Shown piece after piece: positions 1 through 11,548 of a DNA stretch of 64,000 bases. A model generated the notes under the pieces. The model ran no database searches, was not told the DNA's origin, and saw only the letters and a program-made list of their open reading frames with translations. Numbering within the stretch: position 1 is the stretch's first letter; each line of letters starts with the position of its first letter. Position numbers and translations under genes: made by a program. The stretch is taken from NCBI GenBank assembly GCA_965153455.1, contig OZ234501.1, forward strand, positions 13,206,001 through 13,270,000, given 5' to 3'. This DNA comes from Sphagnum compactum (Eukaryota > Bryophyta > Sphagnopsida > Sphagnales).

Positions 1-674
1 TACAGCAATAAATCCCACTGGACTTCAGACTCCAATCATGACTGAATTCACAAAAAATGGAGATCACCTTGCGCAGAAAGTTAAATCTTGTTAGTTGGCA
101 ATATTACACCAGACAGAAACCTTCACAAATGAGAAACTGGAACCTTCAACATGATCGTACATGTACCCTGGGCTATGACGGCTTATATATACAGAGGGAT
201 ACTGGAACAAGTATCAACCCAGTACAGTGTTGCTTATGGAGCATGATGACATCAGCTTCACATTCAAGATGATTCACCTACAACTTTCAACTCTCACAAT
301 AATTTTGGAGGGCATTAGCTTGACTGTGGATTTTGGATGAGCTTCCCACTTAGGGGGAATGCATCTCCTCCACTTGATGAAAATTACCTCTAATGTCACC
401 ATTTTGAGTTGATGGCATTACCTCCCACCTTGCCATCAAGTGACCACCTACCCCGTTCAAAAGTGCTCCCTGCTTGACCCCTCTCTTTTGCACTGGTGAC
501 AGCTGCAGCTGAACACATCAAAATAGTCATGCACTGAACAAATTCCTTTTTCTCACAAAATACATCTGGACATATCCAGAGTTTCAGATGTTCCATCTCT
601 GCCTAACATTGACAAGGTGTTCATCTTCCTCTTAAAGCTGACAGGACAAACTGCAAGTGAACCCTCCTTTCACC
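1..674. other. Downstream flank of the BAR-like gene; 3' UTR or extra exons
   Basis: No independent gene is recognised. On the minus strand, candidate acceptors lie near 640-655. If the donor at 715 is used, joining to the acceptor before CTTTAAGAGG would give a stop after five codons; an alternative acceptor a few bases upstream gives a longer tail. The sequence alone does not decide between these and the simple read-through stop at 675. Confidence 0.4.
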
Positions 675-3600
675 CTATATTTGTATGAAGACCCACAAAG
701 TGTGAAGTAACTTACTTGTGGGTGACATAACAGAGTAAGCTGTCGCTAGAATCGGTGACGAATGGAGTGAAGTGTTAAGCCTCCGCATGTGAATATCCAG
801 TGACCCAAAGTCCGAGTTTGCTGGTACTTTCTTATCCTGTGCAGAGAATTTAACAACCCTTGATACACCAGCCCCTCCAGAACCTGAGGCACTCCTCTGG
901 AGCTTAGGACCCTAAGACCACAACTATGTCAGAATGCTCACCACCATGCAGAAAGAAGACAGGTTCATAACAGGTCACACAACCCTATGAAATACCCCAC
1001 TACAAGTCACAAATTGATTCAATATCACAATACAATTAGTAGAAAGCTGGACAATGCAAAATGACAAAAAGCTGACACTCTGTGCTACTGAAGCTCAATG
1101 TAAATAACCAACCTGAAATGATGAGTCAATTTGGTTTTGTTTGCTACCAGTTGATTGTTGTTTCTCTTGAGTATGAGTCTCCTTCTGTTGAGATGATAAA
1201 GCTTCCTCATTTACCCCTGAAAGTTCTGTGATTGATGGCCCCTGGGAGCGTTGCTGATTATGCAACTTGACAGCTCTTCCTGCTGTGGCAAGTCTGCCTG
1301 TGACATCACTGAGAGGAGGCAAGGGGAGGGGGGAGGCATTCACAGTACTGGTTAGGTGATCTGACTTGGGTCTAGATAAAGGAGCTGAGTGGGCAATTGG
1401 ACTTGGCGTGCACACTGGCACTGATGATGAGCTGGCACTGAGAGGGGGAGGAGGAAGCTTGTGGAGCTCATTGATTTGTGGTGGTGACATCTTGGGTGGG
1501 GAAATAGAAGGAGATGTTTTGGGAGAACTGTATGTGGGTCGTTGTGGAGACCGAGTTCCTCCTGACTTATGGTGGTTCACAGCAAATGGTGCCAAAGATT
1601 CACTGTTTGAAACTTTTGAGGGAATTGGTCCACTGCTGGGTACAGTGGAATGACACAATGGTGCGACTAGAGATGTTATAGGTCCAGAATGGCTATATCT
1701 TTTCTTGTTCTGAGACAGATCTGTAGAGGTCAATGAGACAAAACCTTTAGGTGTTGAGGAAGGAGGAGGTGCACCAAAGTTAACTGGGGATGACCCAGCT
1801 CCAGGTGGCAATGGCATGGGCCAGGACTTGGGGGGTGGCTCAAATGGCTGGAACATTGTCATAGGAACACCCATTTTAGTTGTGCCTCGATGACCCCATG
1901 GTGCAGTCACTGGGATGGAGCTCTGCAAATGAGATGTTTCTAAATTGTGGGTTGGACTGCGGCCAGATGTTGAGGGATAGTACTCAAGAGCAAGCATGTC
2001 ATATGCTCCCGCCCCTGAACCGTCTGCTCTGTGGGCATTTGAAGGCATTGGAGGAGACCTTCTAGGTGGAGGGCCTGAAACAAATTGATCAGGAGAATCT
2101 ATATAAATTTCCTCAATGTTATCCACTCCTGCAGGGACAGCCATGGGTGAAATAGGTGCCGATCTGCTGTCTTCCTCTCTCCAGCCAAAACCTGGAGCAT
2201 TGGAGTCATCGTTGGCATAAGTGCCATTCTGACTGTGACTGAGTGTTGCTTCTAGTAAAGAGCTCCGCTCTTGCGATAAGTCCAAGGGTGGACCAGCTTC
2301 CTGCATGATGCAGAACACATTCATGAGTATGAAATTAGATTCTAAGCAACCCCACATTCCAACAAGGTTTGCCTGGCCATTTACATCAAAGTAGCTGTAA
2401 CTCCAACTATCATAGAGTGCTGCATTTTGCTGCCTATTACCTGTTTTCACTACTTTCACATAAATTTCTACTTACATTCACAAAGCTTTCAGAGACTGAA
2501 TCTGGCCCCACCTCCAAATCTTGTTCATGTTCCCGTCCATGATCATCAACATATGAGACATAGTCATCATCATAAATGTCAACAACTGAACCCGCTTCAT
2601 CATCTGTTGCATCAAACAACCCTTCGTCCACAGAACTAAGCCTCCGATCAATATTGTGTTCCTGGCTGATTTGCTTCATAAGTGGCTCGATTCCATGGAG
2701 AGATGTAAGTCCTCTGCTCAGAAGTTGCATCTGAGACAATTACCACCCTGGAAACCTCTTCAATCTGGTACAGGATGTGTACAAGTAGACTGACCAGAAG
2801 TCACTTAGAACACAGGAAGGTGACATGTATAGTGGCCTCATGTTCTATGTTCTAATGCTTAGATTAGTAATCCCTGCTCAACCTGCTTGTGCAAACCAAT
2901 ATGCATTTTCACACTGGGGACTTGCACCATCATCCTTTAGTTGTGTAAATACCACTTTTGGCAGTCAATCCAATTTTGTAAGGAAGCAAGCAAAACAGTT
3001 GGTAAATCGAAACTAGAGAGTTGACACATGACACAAACAACTGATTGTATGCTTCCTGTGTGATCACAGAATAGGACACGGAGAAGAGCAAGAGTACCTG
3101 AGCAGCATGGTGACGAGCAGCCTGAGTAATGAGGCTACGTGTGCAGTCCTGCTCTAAAGAGAGCAAGTGACTGCTTAGAAACCCAGCAATCTTATCAAAC
3201 TCTTCTTTTGCCACTTGTAACTCCTGATCATCCTGAGCATCCCCTTTACCCTTTCTTAGCCTCCCTCTTCCAGCACACATTCGCTGCTGATCAAATATTT
3301 TCCTGCACACCCACCTTTAATCACTAAGAAACCACAATGATGTATTGCAACAGGTATTACATGGGATCATTAACAGGCTCCAGGACTACAAGGCACCTGT
3401 AACATGAAAGTCACAAACCTGATGTGACAAGTCCTCAAAATTGTTGACCCATTAATTTTCATCACTAGATTTTGTCACTTCAGGGTTACTGCAGTGCAGA
3501 AAGATTGTCAATCAAAATGAGGAAGTTCATAAGGGTGGTTTGCTTGCCTCTTTTCATCATACTCTTTCTTAGTCCCCTGTCAACCAATAAACCACCCTGG

Positions 3601-6361
3601 CACAAATTAGCACCACATAACTAGCTATGTCATTACCTTAAAACACTTTCCACCACTGATAAGAATCGTTCTATAAGAAAACCACAACTTCATAGACTTG
3701 ACTGTCAGAGAACATGAAACAGGCACACAAAAATCAAGGACCTTGATATGTTGCATCTACAGAATGCTAAAAAAATAAACTTCATCAATTGCAGGAGAGA
3801 GTCCAAACCATACCCTAAAGCTAATAACACCAATCCTACTAGGCGGCCATACAAAGCCATCAGCAAGTGTATTGTGGAAAGATCCCGATGGCAACCTCCA
3901 ATTCTCACATGAGCTGTAAACTAACCTCCACAGCCCGAAGTTCACTGATGAGACCCTCTGTTGGCACTGTAATTGTTTTATTGACATGGGAAGCCTGCAA
4001 TTCATGTTTCTCCAGGTTTAGCTCAGGTTCTTTCTTGAACTCCATATCCAGTTCTGACTTGAAAGCAAGCATAGCACCCATATCATGCCCTAAACATATG
4101 AATGCTTACAATCTCAAAATTCCTGTATCAGCAACATAGCAGTTGTATTGACGATAAGCAGGGGAACTTAAGAAACATTTACATAGAGGTCCAAGGATTT
4201 CGAAACTTCGTACTGCACTCTTCCAACAATCTTGAACATCTTCCCTGTAAACACCAGACATGGAGCATCAGATGATAAATGATCACCAACAGATGCAAGC
4301 TCATGAATTTCCTTGCATAGGAGCAGGCAAGTCCAAAATATTTGTGAGTTCCATACCAGACATCAAAGGAGAAACCCAGACACCACAAAGCAATTTCAAA
4401 ATGCAGCTTTGAACACAAGAAACAGCTCCTGAGATGACTGATGAGAAAGCCCATCAGGAAAGATAAGTCTCAGGTAGGAAGGGGACACTAAAAACAGGAG
4501 ATTATGACAGTGCTATGCAACAACATGGCATAGATACTTCCACTCTGAAGAAAAATTTCACTAGAAGCTTCACAGCATGTCCCTTTTTATGTGGTGTATG
4601 GGTTATGCAGAAAAGCAGGTCTCTGTTTGATGGAAACAGCCCTTCAAAAAAGGAACAGCAAGATGAACTTACCAATCTCATCTTCATCATGTTGCCCAAA
4701 TGAATTGATAAGATAGGTGGCCATTTCTTCAACAGCCACAGATAAGTCTGCAGTAGCACATATAGCAATATACATAAGCATTGAACAACACTGAATCCCA
4801 GGAGTGTTCAAATGTGTATTATTCAAACCCTAATTCCAGTCACAAAGGAGGCTCAACAATATGAACAACAGTCAAATTCTCAAAGGATCCCTGTTTCAAT
4901 AACTAGAACCAGGAAGCATACAGCCCACAATCCAAAAGCCAAAACACAGACTAAACTATAAATCTAAGGGCTTGGACCATAAGGACAGAATACCATAAGC
5001 GCAACTTGAGACTTGTGAGGACGCTGATACAAGTCCAGCATATCGATGCTGCATACCCTGTACAACCTACACAGTTGCACAACATCTTGATTTAGCAAAG
5101 CCAGAAAAACATAGTATCATTCAAAGAGTTCAGAAGTAGTACATGGATTTCCTGAACCTTAGCAAGAAACTGAACCCTGACAACTTAGGCATATAAGCAT
5201 TGCAGTAGTAGCATACTCCACTTGTATCAACAACATTTTCCCTTTCCTCCATCCACTTGCAAAATGCGGTTCTACTGTACCCTACTGCATTACCAAAGCT
5301 TGTTAGGCATCATCAAGAACTTGAAGTGAAACCAGAATCACCATGAAACAACACTGCATACATCATGTTCTCCTAGTCAGCAGAAAAAAACTCCAAAAAC
5401 TCTCTCAACTCAACTCAAGCTGCAGCTTGCCTCATGAGCACAATTGCCTCTTCTGACACAATTGCAAATCTCCAGATGCTAAGCAAGAAATCAATTTCAA
5501 CTCATTCATTACTACAATCAGCAATCCTACACACATACATAGCTATAGAATTTCAAGAATTCCATTAGAAAAAAAAGTGCAGTCATCTATGTATGTAAAA
5601 CATAGATGTTGTGTGCAGTAAAACACTTGCTGCCTCATTTATTTCCTGATCAAAATCTGAATTGTCTCTAATAGTAGATGGTTATTAGGTCATTCAGATG
5701 CTCTGCCCCCAGACTCTCATTGCAAAAAACTCATGCATCATCGCAACAGAAACACAGTGAACACCCTCCAAATGCCCTAAACTTCACATCAAGCAAACCT
5801 GCCAGAGAAACCACCAAACCGCTGAAAGAAACTACAAGGATCCATTCCGACAGTCCTGATCCCCAATCTTCCCGACATCAGAGCCGATTTCTCCCCCCCA
5901 ACGCCCCAGTGTAATATACACCAAAAGAAGAACAGCCGAGCACCAACTGGGCTCTCGGAGGGAGGGAGGGAGGGAGGGAGAGAGGAAGGGGAGGACAAAA
6001 AAGAAGGAAACAATCGGAAAATTGACACCAAACCTGTACAAACCTGGGGGAGAAAGAAAGAAAGAAAGAGACCGGGCACTGATCAGGTCAAGAACAAACA
6101 TAAAAAGAAAGAAACCACACACACACGAAGCGACCAACAAAAGAAAGGGAGACGATCAAGCAAGGGCCAGTGGCACAAGCACACCTGCAGGCCTCTGCTG
6201 ACTTCATCAAGCTCCGACGAGGGGGGTTGTTGCTGCACTACGGGCTGCTGGAGAGCAGCAGTAGCAGGAGGGTCAGGGTGGTCGTGGTTCCCCCCGCCCT
6301 TCTCCTTGCTCTTGTTGTGCGACTGGAGCGCGTAATCCCGGAACTTCTTAAACGACCTCAT
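675..6361 (-). CDS. BAR-like, At2g33490-type hydroxyproline-rich protein (ten exons)
   Basis: Spliced gene. Inferred coding exons: 6361-6185, 5057-4994, 4747-4673, 4244-4183, 3994-3926, 3576-3548, 3302-3098, 2730-2476, 2300-1113, and 911-675 ending in TAG. Every junction keeps phase; the sum is about 786 residues. Residues 1-20 (MRSFKKFRDYAL...) match the family start. Residues 48-230 form the helical BAR-like part, with LVSASSQVSSCAYDLS, TITVPTEGLISELRAVE and the family signature TRSLITQAARHHAAQ. An acidic linker follows, then a long Pro/Ser-rich tail with family motifs SHSGPITS, SSGPIPSK, PPQINELHKLPPPP and NASPLPLPPL. BAR domains bind and bend membranes; the role of this plant subfamily is poorly defined, so function is inference. 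Start: 6361 is the first in-frame ATG; the frame is open upstream only from a GTG. Uncertain: the exon 9 acceptor (2300) and the 3' end, since a good donor (ACAA|GTAAGT at 715) inside exon 10 may lead to further exons. Confidence 0.85.
3303..3547 (-). other. GC-AG intron following a 29-base exon
   Basis: Exon 6 (3576-3548) encodes GTKKEYDEK plus two bases of an Arg codon. It is followed by GCAAGC, not GT, and the intron ends in TGTGCAG before exon 7 at 3302. Only this GC donor restores the Arg codon (AG|G) and the frame into RKIFDQQRM, and the result matches the family segment EEM..xCDEKR. GC-AG introns are a known minor class spliced by the ordinary spliceosome. Together with the very short exon it marks a likely spot for exon skipping. 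Confidence 0.75.
5956..5990. repeat. (GGAG)n microsatellite in intron 1
   Basis: A run of GGAG units on the plus strand inside the first intron, followed by GAAA repeats at 6054-6070. The G-rich strand has many GGG triplets and could form a G-quadruplex; it is the template strand for the minus-strand gene. Confidence 0.8.
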
Positions 6362-6860
6362 GCTTGCTTGTTTGCTTGCTGGTTGCCTGCCCTTCCGTCC
6401 TTCCTTCCTTCCTTTCTTCCTTCCCTCCTTTCTTGTCAACCCCACTCCTCACTCACCCAACCACAGTCTCTCGCTAATACTTCAAAAAGAAGCTGGCTAT
6501 GCGACGAATGCAAAGGGCTATCTTGGTCATCACCATCTCGTACTCCCGCAGCATTGGGTGGGGATTTTCTTTTGGGGCTTGTGGGATTTTGTCCGCAAAG
6601 AGCAACAGACTCGTGCGTGTGTGTGTGCGCGCGCGTGCTGCTGAGAAGTGGTGGGAGCTCGGCCTGCCTCTCGCCTGCCCTGCCCTCCCCTGCCCTTTCT
6701 GCCTGCCTGCCTGCGCGCACTCCCTTCGCTCATCTACCGGTAGACCAGGAGCCCCAGACGACCAGACGAGAACGGGTCGGGCCCGCCCCGGGGCCCTCCT
6801 CCTCACCCGGACCTGTGCCACACCCGCGACAAAAATTCGCTATTCCACGTGAGCGAAATA
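6362..6860 (-). promoter_or_regulatory. Likely 5' UTR and promoter zone, GC-rich
   Basis: Directly upstream of the start codon the base composition changes sharply from the AT-rich surroundings to GC-rich, CpG-containing DNA that ends near 6860. It holds an AAGG/CCTT microsatellite (about 6393-6425), a GT/GC alternating tract (6612-6635) and a perfect G-box core CACGTG at 6846-6851, about 490 bases before the ATG. A TGACGT core lies at 6877-6882. No clear TATA box is visible at a normal distance. The promoter role is inferred from position and composition. Confidence 0.45.
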
Positions 6861-6882
6861 TGCCGCTAATTGACTGTGACGT

Positions 6883-9800
6883 TTCAGTTAAAATAAAATC
6901 AACCAGGTCACGCTAATTATGCACTAAATAGTCCTTAAAATAGTGACAATGAATTTCTTGAGAAAATCTTATGAAGATGAGGTGTTGAAAACCATCATAA
7001 TTATCACTGTTTACAATCTGAATAATTTTCACTCCTCATATGACAATATCATAGTAGATCATGCAAAAAATATTAATTTCAAATTAATAAAAATGAATTT
7101 TTTTAATTATTTATTTGTTTTGTCAATGTGAAAGCTGTCCCTAGCTAAGGTAAGTTGAAGCACTCACACTATTCATGGTAACCAGCATGGTCGAGCTCGG
7201 TACCAGACGTATAACCTACAGTGCAAAGGTTCAAGATCAATGTCGTAACTCGTAACCCTCTTGTTGTGAATGAAAAGTCCTGTAACCAGCTTGTAGATGG
7301 ATGAAAAAACATGTAACCCTCTTGTCAATGGACAGAAACTCATAATCAAAGTCTGCCTGGACGATGATTTACGCAAGAAGAGCAAATTTATTTGTTTATT
7401 TTATTTATTGAAAGAGGATATATGCATCTTGAGCAACAACAGGAGGGAGGACCAATGAGAAGGTGGAGAACCTCTGAATGGTAGGTGATGTACTTAACTT
7501 ACCCTCCATATGGTACATACCAATCATTAATCATTTTAAGGTGCATTCACACCTAATGTTAAGTCAGTGCTAAGTGAAAATCTAGGTGGCATCTTAGATG
7601 GCACCCAATGTTAAATGGGTGATTATTAAATATTAAGTGAATGTTAACATAAAATCTTTGTGGTAAATAGGTTTAGGTTCTAAATGACTAGCTTGGTATT
7701 AGGGGACTTAATACTATAGTCCTTAACACCAAGTGTGAATGCACGTTTACAACCCCAAACTCCATGTCCAGACTCTAGACCACTGTTGTGTGGTTATTTG
7801 AATTTCTAAAGAACCGCAGGTTCGAGTTTGTAAAACATTCCAGACTCAGAGAAATGTTGGGTCAGTTTTCTTTTGGAACTCAAAATCAAACAACCATGGG
7901 TACCGGTTATTTCAAAACCCCTTAAAGAACCTGGCACAGTTTTGATGAAAGAACCAGTAAAAAAACCCCCCATAGTTTCATGGCTGATTAGTTGAATTTT
8001 TTTTCTACGAATGAGAACCATGATTTATGAACTGGTTGTTTGATTGATGTTCTTGAGAACCACAAGTATGAATTTTAATATTCACTCCCATAACCATTGT
8101 GGGTCTGTTCCCGTTTTTAATATCTGCCTGACCTGGCACCGTCCAGACTCCAGACTTGACAACCTGAGTCATTCATTGTGTTGGACCATTCATAGCTGAG
8201 AATTTGTCCAAGACTCACTACCAGATGTGTTGAGTCTGGCAGACACTCAATTCAACTTGTTCAGGCTTGACATCCAAGTATGCTACATACTTGGATTGGT
8301 TGCTGAATCTTTGTTATTAGCCAATGTCAAGATGGGTGGACATCAGGTGCACACTTGTGTGTGTGAAATTTGGTGTCTATGCTCAAAGTTCAAACCAGTT
8401 TTGTCGGATTCCAACTTTTGACTGGTAGTAGTAGTAGTACTTTTGGTCTTGGCTCCAGTAAATTTACTTTTTTAATTTGATGGAACCTTCTGGTCCACCA
8501 ACTTAGTTGTTTTACTAAAGGGTTGATGTTGTTTGGTTTGATTCTCAGTTTGGAGCCCAGTTCCTCATGTTCACTAAACTTTTAAGTAGCTTCTGAATTT
8601 TCAGAAAGATTTCATTGCAGGTCTGGTTTGGAAATCAGTTATGGTTCCACCTACTTACACACATCCCAAGATTGGAGATTATGTAATTACCAGCATTGTA
8701 TGACCAATGGACAGTGGCCATTTGGATATGAAGTAGTAGGTCCTACTTCCACCTTTCCAAAAAAGTAAAACCTAGGTACTTGCTTTCAACACTGTAAAAT
8801 TTAGTAGTTGCTTGCACATCAATAATTAGTCTTTGGCATAAGTAAAAGGTTTGCAGTTGAAATCATTTTTTTCATGTTGAAATTTGGTGAAAATTTTGCC
8901 ACAGAAAAGAAAGCAAAAAAGAAAAAACATTGGTGCTGCCCAGGAGGGGGCATTACACTGTTAAGACCTGTGTTTTGAGGGTAATGCACTCATAAGGCCC
9001 ATTAACAGCTGGGCTTTTACAATATTCTATAGTTTCAACATGTTTTTACACACTGTACAGCTTCCCCATTGAGGGGTGTCATGGTTACAAGTTAGAACCA
9101 TAATGCCCTCAATGGGGGAGCCTTCCTCGCCTTAGATGTAAAGAACTGCTAGAGTTTTTGTAGTGCATGTGGAGGGTGGGCAGTTTCCCCATCAATAATC
9201 TTTTCTGCCTCAACAAAGGAGGCACCTTACTTAAGGTGCTTCAGCTACTTCTTAAATGATTCACAGTTGTTTAAAATTTCTACCAGATCTTTACATCAGG
9301 TAAGGATCAAGAATGGGGCCTGTTCTGGGAATTTGAGTCCCACACAAGGCTTCTGGCTCTTCTGGCTCTCACCTCGTCATGCTCTCATTCTCAGAACTGC
9401 CCCCATTCTTGGACCTTACTTACACTAAAATGTTCCTTCACACTCACCTGGCACTCCTCAAAATGATATCCTGGACCAGAGTGAAGCATTCACAAGTGCA
9501 TTGTACCAACCCATCCACATGCATCTACCTACCCTATCAAGGACCAAGCCTAATACCTACCTACTTACCGACCTACCTATCCTGGATTCGCATTGGGGTA
9601 AAGTAATTCCTTTTCAAACCCTATGGAAAAACATGGAATATGCTCCTGATTCCTAAACCTTTGAAGCCCATCACTATTGGAGAGTTGACTCATTAGCTAC
9701 TAGTGAAAAGGCAAGGGCCTAGTATAGAATAGATGTGCAGAATATTTTGTAGTTTCACCTGGAAGTTTGGAGTGAAGTTGTTTGTCCCGTAGTTGAAGAA

Positions 9801-11245
9801 ATGATGCCAGACACACACCACCCCTCCATAGCAGCAGACTTTAGCAAACCTGATTCTGCACAAACTGGGCCTCTGAGTCCCACAACTCAGCTCCACAACT
9901 GAGAACCATCCCACCCACCTACCCATATTTTTTTAAACTGGGTCAATTGGGTGCATAGGTACTACTGCAAAGTCCTCATTGGCTGAGCAGAATTTCTATT
10001 CCCAATTGGCAGGGGCATGAATTGTGCAGACATAGTGTGTGTGAGTCAGAGTATTGGTGTATAAATTGTTCCTTCAAGTAATTAGTTCATTGGGTGCCCC
10101 CACAGTTTCTTTTCTTTTCTTTTCTTTTCTTTGAAGAAGCCAACACTGACTGGCCCAATCACCAATTTTTCTGGAACATTGGCAGTCCTCAATATATGCA
10201 TCCTTTTGGACCCTACTCCCCAAAATAGAAGCAAAGTTATGCATTTCGTTGGCTGCCTATCCCTTCCCCACTCCCTTTACAAGTTATGTATGTGAAAGTT
10301 GAACTGTGTACGAACAATATGGGATAAAATTGAGGTTCTATTGGCAACAACTTGGGGAACCCATTGGGATCTTGATGGGAACACAAAGAAAACAAATTGA
10401 GAACAGAAAAAAAGTCCCCCCCTCCCCACCGGGGGGGCCCTTTCTCCCAAAACCCAAAAGTTAAAAACTAAGGCCCCTAGTGCATGCCAAGCTTTGTCAT
10501 TGGCTGCATGAAATTTCTATTTTCAAAACTGTTTATCATCATTTTCAACTTGGGCTAATAAACTGAGTGTACTTATTCTGTTTCATATTAATTAGTTGGG
10601 GGTGCCTCACAAGTCCAACATTTTTATTTTTATTTTGCAATGAGCCAATTTGATTGGCCCATCGCCAAAAAAAGTTGAAACTATTGAGGCTCCGCAAAAT
10701 AGAAGATTCTATGGAAAGATGGAGTGCCTCCTCCTTTGGCCCACCTATATAGGTGAGAAGGGGAGGACTTTGGGCAGAACATGTGGGGGTTAAAGCCAGG
10801 TGCTATTGGGAACAGCCTTGGGGAACACATTGAGAACTTAGGGAACCTGATGCGAACCCACTGGGAACTGGAAAGGAACATATTGAGAACAAAAGGAAAA
10901 ATGAAAAAAACTGGGGGGACTTGTATTGAGTGAAAACTAGAATGAGGGCTATGCATAAGAAGTAGCAGCACCTCACAGATCTAGCAAGGGGACCACCTGA
11001 AAAAGCTATGGCAATTAGTCAAACTTTTGCAAGCTTTGCACCCACGTTACACTTTTCTGCTCACCTTTGACTTGTACATTTAGCCACTGTTCGCCTTTAT
11101 GTACAAGTTGTGATCCTCTCCGCCATAGTGAACCAGCACCCACCAGGATGGTGCCCATTAGTACTCAATTGTGGATGAACCTCAACCGAGTTAATATTTG
11201 GATTCACCTTGGTAACCAATTTTGTAAGAAATAGGTCTCATATAT
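6883..11245. other. Intergenic DNA, no recognisable gene
   Basis: Open frames here are short and show no family motifs. Visible low-complexity spots are a TAG triplet run at 8427-8441, a TTTTC pentamer run at 10108-10135 and a C-run/G-run palindrome at 10413-10438. CCTACCTACC-like patches occur near 9525-9590. I see no RNA gene or intact mobile element. Confidence 0.5.
10108..10135. repeat. (TTTTC)n microsatellite
   Basis: About five pentamer units of TTTTC on the plus strand within intergenic DNA. Confidence 0.8.
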
Positions 11246-11548
11246 AGGTAATTACTAGGTTAGTAGTAGATGGTTTATACATAGGTAAGGGCTGTTTTTA
11301 GTACCTACCTCCTAACAAGCTGCTTGTGGGTTGCTAGTAAATAGGTAGGTAATTACTAGGTTAGTAGTAGATGGTTTATACATAGGTAAGGGCTGTTTTT
11401 AGTACCTACCTCCCAACAAGCTGCTTGTGGGTTGCTAGTAAATAGGTAGGTAATTACTAGGTTAGTAGTAGATGGTTTATACATAGGTAAGGGCTGTTTT
11501 TAGTACCTACCTCCCAACAAGCTGCTTGTGGGTTGCTAGTAAATAGGT
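11246..11548. repeat. 101-bp tandem repeat, three copies
   Basis: Three head-to-tail units with a period of exactly 101 bases start at 11246, 11347 and 11448. Each begins AGGTAATTACTAGGTTAG and ends near GGGTTGCTAGTAAAT. The copies are almost identical (for example CTCCTAAC in the first against CTCCCAAC in the others), so the amplification is recent. The unit holds inverted GGTA/TACC words that could pair. Confidence 0.95.

Noticed and set aside
6362-6445. Upstream extension of the BAR-like protein (Gly-Leu-Thr-Arg-Lys...)
   Set aside because: It opens with GTG, and the Lys/Gly-Arg repeat comes from an AAGG microsatellite; the family start matches the ATG at 6361.
7806-7835. GGTTCGAGTTT, like a tRNA T-arm
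   Set aside because: No acceptor, D or anticodon stems can be drawn around it.
11246-11548. Regular repeats resembling a CRISPR array
   Set aside because: The units are contiguous 101-bp tandem copies with no unique spacers, and the DNA is plant nuclear.
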